This document shows positions 58,401 to 64,000 of a stretch of 64,000 nt of DNA, piece by piece (position 1 is the stretch's first letter; the number at the start of each line of letters is the position of its first letter). Under the pieces are notes generated by a model. That model saw nothing but the letters and a program-made list of their open reading frames with translations, was not told where the DNA came from and made no database searches. Where the stretch lies: assembly GCA_019096065.1 (NCBI GenBank), contig JAGUCH010000001.1, positions 2,604,001 through 2,668,000 on the forward strand. The letters run 5' to 3'. The position numbers and the translations under genes are program-made. The DNA comes from Paracyclopina nana. Taxonomy: Eukaryota; Arthropoda; Copepoda; Cyclopoida; Cyclopettidae.

Positions 58401-61400
58401 GAAAATTAACCGATCGTGAAGGCAAAAAGAGCCGATGATGGCTTTTGTTCATCATGATCTGGAATATTGCTAGAAAGTGGTAAAACTCTGCGCTGTTGTG
58501 CAAGATTCGAATTTCGGTCGTTTTGCGGTTTCTTGCGATATGTCGTACGTCGTCGCGGCCAGCGAAATTTCTAATCTTGTCATTCATTTTTTTCATAGGA
58601 CATTACTATTATTATTCATTTCCACCTCATCTGCATTCAATTCAGCAAAAAATCTTATTGAGCCAATTGTAAAATAACATGCGCTGCTGCTGCTCCAAAA
58701 TTCATGCCAGAACATCCTGTCCCATTAAATATATTAATATTACAGATACAATGTGGATAATTAAAGGAGCACAAAAAGTGCCTTCCAGAATATTTCTACC
58801 AGGATAATTGGCAAGTGTTCATTTTGGAAGAAATGGCTCTGGTTGAAGCCCCAATTTTCCAAATTGAAGGATAGCGAAAGGGCGAGAGAGCACTTACCAA
58901 AATAAGCCTAAATGATTCCGTAGCCATTTTAAAATTGAAAAAAGGAGCTCTAAGCGGTCAAATTGAGACAATTTCTTCTCTGTTAAAAGTTCATTCAAAG
59001 TTTTTCATATGTATTCTTCTCTGTGTGTGCTAAGGGTAATTTTGAACTTTCCGTAGCTCAAATTGCCTGCTTGAGACTAAGAAAATTGGCCTGGGGGCAG
59101 CTAATCATCAACTCTTTTGTCTGAGAGGTCAGTCAAGTCTAGCTTTTGAAAAGATTTGTCACTAATCACGCTCCTGTCAGGAAATTTCTCTAGTCAAATT
59201 TGCTGCTGTTACTCCATGTTTTCCCAGAAAAATGGGGCTGGGCTCTCACCGAGTCGGCCTAGGTCTCTCTAACGACTTTATCCATAATCTCACATCATCA
59301 TTTGAATGCTGCCCACATATGTCATTTTGGGAGAAACTATCTTCCCAGCACATTGGGAACGCTACAAGCAGTAAAATGGCATGCGGAATTGACAGGGCCA
59401 TCAAAATTGGTGTGGCTCTAAAATTGACTTCCTGAACGGCGCATTTTGAAGAAGAGCCCTCACAGTGATCATTCATATTGAGGTGGAGCATCTTTCCCTA
59501 GCTTTGCACTTCATTATTATCATCTTTTCAGCCACGATTTCCAAGTTCTTGCTCCTGATAGTCATGACAAAGTGACTTCATCTACGCCCACGTTTTTTGT
59601 TAACCAGATACCGCATACCTGCGACGTCGTCGCTGTTGCTGCCCTTGTTATTCACGGCTCTGACTGCGTGCAGCAGGAAACAGCAAATGTCAGAATTAAT
59701 TCACATTTTCATTGAGAGCATGCTGATGTGCTGCTCCACACGTTCTTTCACTTTCAATTTGGGCAGATGCTTATCACCATAATCAAAGCCGGCTTGATAT
59801 CTTGATATTGCCCTGGTCGGTAAATTGGCAGTTAGTGGAAGTGCACAGGGTGAGCGCAGAAGAAATGCCTCAATCATGGAGAAATGATGAGAAAAGAGGT
59901 CTTGTGTGCTAAATGCTTCATCTCTGAGGCCATTAGCAAAGCATCTTGGAAATTACATATTGACTGCACGCTAACTTACATGATGAGCTCGCTAGAACAT
60001 CGTGAAGCACATGAGCCTCACGAGGATGCAACTCAGTCAGTAGGCCAACGGAGAAGTGGTACAGGGTGGCCATTTTTTTAAAATTACACACTCAGAGTAC
60101 AGCCAAGGAGCTGGCACACTACCACAAGTTGTTTTTGCATTGATTAACGGGAAGTAGGAAATCTTTTCAATTCCTCAGCTCATTGAATTTAAAAGTTCAA
60201 GATCTCTGCGATGTTGTCAGAGGATGTGCTCTTTCTGCCAATCCACCATGACATCGACGCACATAAAACTATCCACTAAACAAGTTCGAGGAATGCTTGT
60301 CGTCGGTAGCCCCTTATTTTTGAGTACACTCTGTAAACCTGCACTAAAAGGGTCTGTGGACACAAATCGCTCACGACCAAAAAAAGGCCAATTGGCATGA
60401 TTGTTTGCTTTTTTCGACTACTGAGCTCCTATTTTCACTATTTGGAGAGAAAACGGACACAATTAAAAAAGTTACACATATTTTGCTCAAGATTGTCCTT
60501 CTAACCGGAACGATCACAAAATTCAAGTCTCAATCTGGAAAATTCAATTATGATGAGCAATTACTTCTCAACTGATGAGAAAGTTGAAGACGTAGATCTC
60601 GGAAATTCCAATTTGCAAAGAATTTCCTGCACTTGAAAATAAATTACTATTAAATAAATTGATGGAGGTCACATCACTGCTCTCGAAAAAGTTTCTACAC
60701 TAATTACTGATCCAATTATTTTTGAGCAACGTTCATCTGAGCTTTAAAGTTCAAAGTGTTTGAGGCTATCACACAGCAATAACACAAGATTCAAAGGCTC
60801 GCAAATGCTTGATTGTAAAATGAATTCAATTGCCAGCCCGGAGGGCCCATTGTTGCAATTACAAATGGTGCGTTTCACAAATTAAATTGAGGAAAATGGG
60901 AGGATGTAAATGTTGCCATAATAAAGAGAGGGCATCTCTTTATTATCGTGAGAAGAACAGTGAAAGGGTTACATTTAAATGTACATGATAATAAAAATGC
61001 CGTAGTTGAACAAATTGCAGATTTTTTTGTTATCTTGAGTGACATTTCCAACTTGCAGCCACGCCTGGTTTACGGTGGAAAATGAAAAAAGTTAATCCTT
61101 GAAGAATGACACAGCATATGTTAGGCAACGAGAAAACAAAGCATGAATTGTCATCCAAGAGTAAAAATAGCGCCAGATAGAGAGATAAAGACGGAACGAA
61201 AAAAACGAGTTAATGGCTTTAATTATACCTCTTGAGAAAAGGCATTTCATCAACTTTTTGCCTAGAGTTAAGTTGGGGGGTACTCACTGGCACTACTAAA
61301 AGTAGTGTGTGTGGCCGCGCGAGATGTCTCCCATAAAAAGGAATGTGGGACATTCTGTTAACAAGCCACCACTTAATGATGCTTCCAAATTCTGGTGAGA

Positions 61401-62315
61401 AAAGTGCCAAAAGCGCATCAAATCGAATTCAAAAAGCTGACAGCTACCTTTCAGAGCAGCAACAGCTTTTGATCTATTCTACATGTACAATTCATTGTCA
61501 GCCCGTCTCAATGACCTTTTCCTTCACAAACACTAACAAGATCTGATATTCTTCCCAGGTCTTCCTTTCAGGCTGAAAAGCTTACGAGACTTGTTTGTTT
61601 AGACGGCCGGTGCAACACCAACAATATTTTCGTTTCAAAAACTCAAGTGTGTTCTTTAAGGGCGTCACCGTCGTCGTCCGAGCCCATTAACTAACGCGAT
61701 TTGACGGGCAAGGCGATGAAATGCTAAGAATCAACTCACATTTTTCCCACTAAAATGGCTTATCAGCGACAGGAATCCAAATTAAAAAGACTACCAAGTC
61801 GCTTCGTTTTTCACTCAACTTTTAGAATTCGTATCAAGATAGATCCTGCTTTAGTTTCTGACTGAGAGAGCGCGCTCAAGTTCAGCTGTTGTTTGTTTAC
61901 ATTTTTTCATTTGGCGGAAAAAACAATTCATCCGCCGTCCGAGTGTTTACATCATTATTTAGTATTTCCTTCTCCTACCTTTTGTGCCGATTTCCCATGA
62001 GGAATCTCCGCCTTTCGTCGCTTGCTTGGCTTCCAGATCGAAAAACTTTTTGGGGACGTGGATGCCATAACCAGGCCGCCCACATCCCTGGGGCTGCTCC
62101 GTCCAAGGCCTAGGCCCAGATTGGCCTCGACCAAGTTTGGCATCGATGAGCAGATCCGGCCTTGTCGGATTTGTCCGTTGCTCCGAAGTCATTTGGCGAC
62201 CCGGCTGGCATTTTGGAACATTCCACGATTTCGGTAAAACGATGTCGAATTCCTTTATCAGCCCCTGACGCTGCGTTAGCGTATGGAGCCCGTAGGAGGT
62301 CTCATTTAGAACGGC
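52484..62315 (-). CDS. CLCA: CLCA-family membrane protein (5' end missing)
   Basis: CLCA proteins are secreted or membrane-bound regulators of calcium-activated chloride channels with an N-terminal metalloprotease-like domain and a VWA domain. Exons on the minus strand: 62315-61979, 56802-55084, 54688-54449, 54076-53476, 53249-52484; junctions are GT-AG and phases agree, total 1,220 codons plus stop. Exon 1 seen: KEFDIVLPKSW and WTEQPQGCGRPGYGIHVP, the family Cys-Gly block. Exon 2 begins with the HEXXH region, here KEWCK, then a Thr-rich linker, a VWA domain (ERSSF in place of the DxSxS metal site) and beta-sandwich domains. Exon 3 carries the WTAPGDDFDQG motif. Exon 4 ends the ectodomain with a Thr run and a transmembrane helix (VYIATGVICGLLLIIVSVII). 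Exon 5 is a long Ser/Asn-rich cytoplasmic tail. The signal-peptide exon was not found. Both catalytic or metal motifs are degenerate. Confidence 0.92.
56803..61978 (-). other. Large CLCA intron (5.2 kb)
   Basis: It joins exon 62315-61979 (ends in phase 1 with AAAAG|GTAGGAG) to exon 56802 (TTTGCAG|GC). I found no further exon or nested gene inside. It is much longer than the other introns in the window. Confidence 0.75.
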
Positions 62316-64000
62316 CTGAAAATTGAGTAGAAAGTTAGCTGGGATGATGGGACAAATGACACTACATATTTTTATACAGCCAGCACGTCTCGCAATAAAT
62401 TACTAGCTCAGGCTATTACTGCTTTATGGGATCCGGATGCGATATGGGCAAATGTGCGGCTTTTTCACAAAATGGACGGCCTGAGAGAAAACTGACTGTA
62501 CTTTTAGCCAGCCCAGAAAATAGGCTCTTTAAAGCCACTACAAGCTACTCTCAAGTGCCACAGCAGGTAAGTCACACTCTATTGGAGGGGCCATTAGCCA
62601 TAAAAAGCTGTAGATGGCTCTCGCATTAAGCTGGTACCATTGCTAATTACCTCGATTAAAAAAGAAATGTAGGCCACCCCAACCCAATTTTCATGGTGGC
62701 TGGGTGCCGGAGAACCCATACCAAGTGCTCGTATAGAGAATGATAATTGGCCAGAACATCATCGACAACAACATCTCAGTTAATTGAAGAACCGCACGGC
62801 AATCGATCTTTATCACATATCGTAGCAGCAGAGAAGCACTACTACTAGCTGAGTCTCAATGAGAAAAAGAAACTCCTTTGAGTGGAAAATCGTGCTTATG
62901 GAGAAGAGAGCATAGTACAACAAGCATGAATCTTATCACACTCCGCGGGTGTCCGAGACAAAAGTGCAACACAGAAAACAGGCCTGATAATAATAAGACA
63001 ACTCCATATGAGATTGGTTAGGTATGTCACAAGCCCCGGGTGGGTCTGGCACCCAACTGCTATCATCACATGCTCGGGTGGGTATTCCAATTTTGACCAG
63101 CCTCCTCATGATCTCGAAGAGCCAGTCGTGCGCCGCACAACGAAATTCATTACCACAATCAAAGCAGCTCAACCTCGTTATGTAGAGCACGTTCATTTAT
63201 CCCACTTCAGGGATCGGGAGCAGTTAATTTGGATGAAACTTGAGTAGCTCGCATCATCAGATGGTGCGCGTTCTTCTTATTCTTTGTTAGCTGATCTAAG
63301 TTGACATCCGGCCTTTTCTTTGTAATGCACACAGCAAATAGAAAGCTGTGTGAACGTTGCACAATGGTTTCTTGCGAATGTTAGGACAATGGGGGGACAC
63401 CCCCATCCAAATCTGTTGGATCTCAAAAAAGGCCTTTTGACTGGTTCATTTCAAACTTGAGGACCCTCCTGGTTGACATCACAGCCACCTTCATAATATC
63501 ACTTCTGGGAGGAGGAGGAGGATGAAGAAGACAATGAAAGTTGAAAGCATCAGAGCGAATTATCGCGTGCACCGAGTATTGCAATCTCAGGTTTCTGCCT
63601 TGTCTAAGAAAACAAGCGGAAAGAAATTGATTCCACATAAGTTCACGCTACAAATTTCCTTTTTATTTTGCACCAGTTCTTTAGACACCCCACTCAATCT
63701 GTGACAAGATTGAAAAAATCCATTTTGTCGGGCCAGTGCTTCAATAATGATCCAGCTACAATGCGCTTTTTGGCGACAAGCAGTGGAGTCAGTTCCGTTG
63801 TCTCACTTTCTAAATGAATTCATGAAGAAGAAGAAGCTTCTTTACTACAAACCATATGTTCTGGACATACGAGGAGAAATTTTAATTAAGCGTTCTTTCA
63901 CTCACTGTGTACGCAGTAGTGCGCTTGCAGCCTGCGCTAAGATCTCATTAAAAAGTTTAGATTCAAAAGGAAGATGACGTGAGAATGTCGTTCCTTCTCG
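62316..64000. other. Upstream of the first visible CLCA exon; no gene recognised
   Basis: The CLCA signal-peptide exon should lie here or beyond the right edge. I could not identify it on the minus strand. A 79-codon plus-strand frame at 63008-63247 looks mildly protein-like but matches nothing I know. Confidence 0.45.

Noticed and set aside
63008-63247. 79-codon plus-strand frame near the right edge
   Set aside because: Mildly protein-like but no start context, no splice partners and no recognised family.

Overview
The window is nuclear DNA of an invertebrate animal, most likely an arthropod. The grounds are spliced genes with 54-71 bp GT-AG introns, a Runt-domain protein whose domain end reads PREPRSKT, a multi-exon CLCA family gene, and animal-type poly(A) signals. 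Four host genes can be read: a Runx transcription factor (minus, ~2.2-6.4 kb, 3' end off the left edge), NDUFB10 of mitochondrial complex I (minus, 8.6-9.3 kb), chaperonin subunit CCT6 (plus, 10.1-12.6 kb) and a CLCA-like membrane protein (minus, 52.3-62.3 kb, 5' end not found). NDUFB10 and CCT6 are divergent, 0.8 kb apart. The rest of the host DNA looks like introns and intergenic sequence.  Between CCT6 and CLCA sits one very large, young LTR retroelement (16,487-45,499; 29,013 bp). It has 926-bp LTRs that look identical by eye, TG...CA termini, a 4-bp target duplication (CATT), and a primer-binding site 3 nt after the 5' LTR that fits the 3' end of a tRNA with U as discriminator (probably tRNA-Thr). 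In order on the plus strand it carries: a structured leader; gag with two zinc knuckles; an aspartic protease ORF preceded by two predicted membrane helices; a small ORF of unknown role; and a 1,831-residue Ty3/gypsy-like pol (RT, RNase H, HHCC and DDE integrase, long disordered tail). A 3-kb stretch of broken coding-like sequence follows. The last part of pol plus that stretch is tandemly duplicated (26,290-32,323 and 32,324-38,128). The same 8-bp word, GAATGCTA, stands at all three junctions.  The right third is the unusual part. On the minus strand lie two spliced accessory genes with five tiny introns in total, their own poly(A) signals and a TATA-like promoter. Both appear to encode single-pass membrane proteins. 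On the plus strand follow a 432-residue protein of unknown function with its own TATA box and initiator, then a 628-residue Env-like type I membrane glycoprotein, a purine-rich tract and the 3' LTR. Antisense introns would survive retrotransposition because the sense genomic RNA is not spliced at them. A giant env-bearing retroelement with internally promoted and antisense spliced genes is the best candidate here for an undescribed system.
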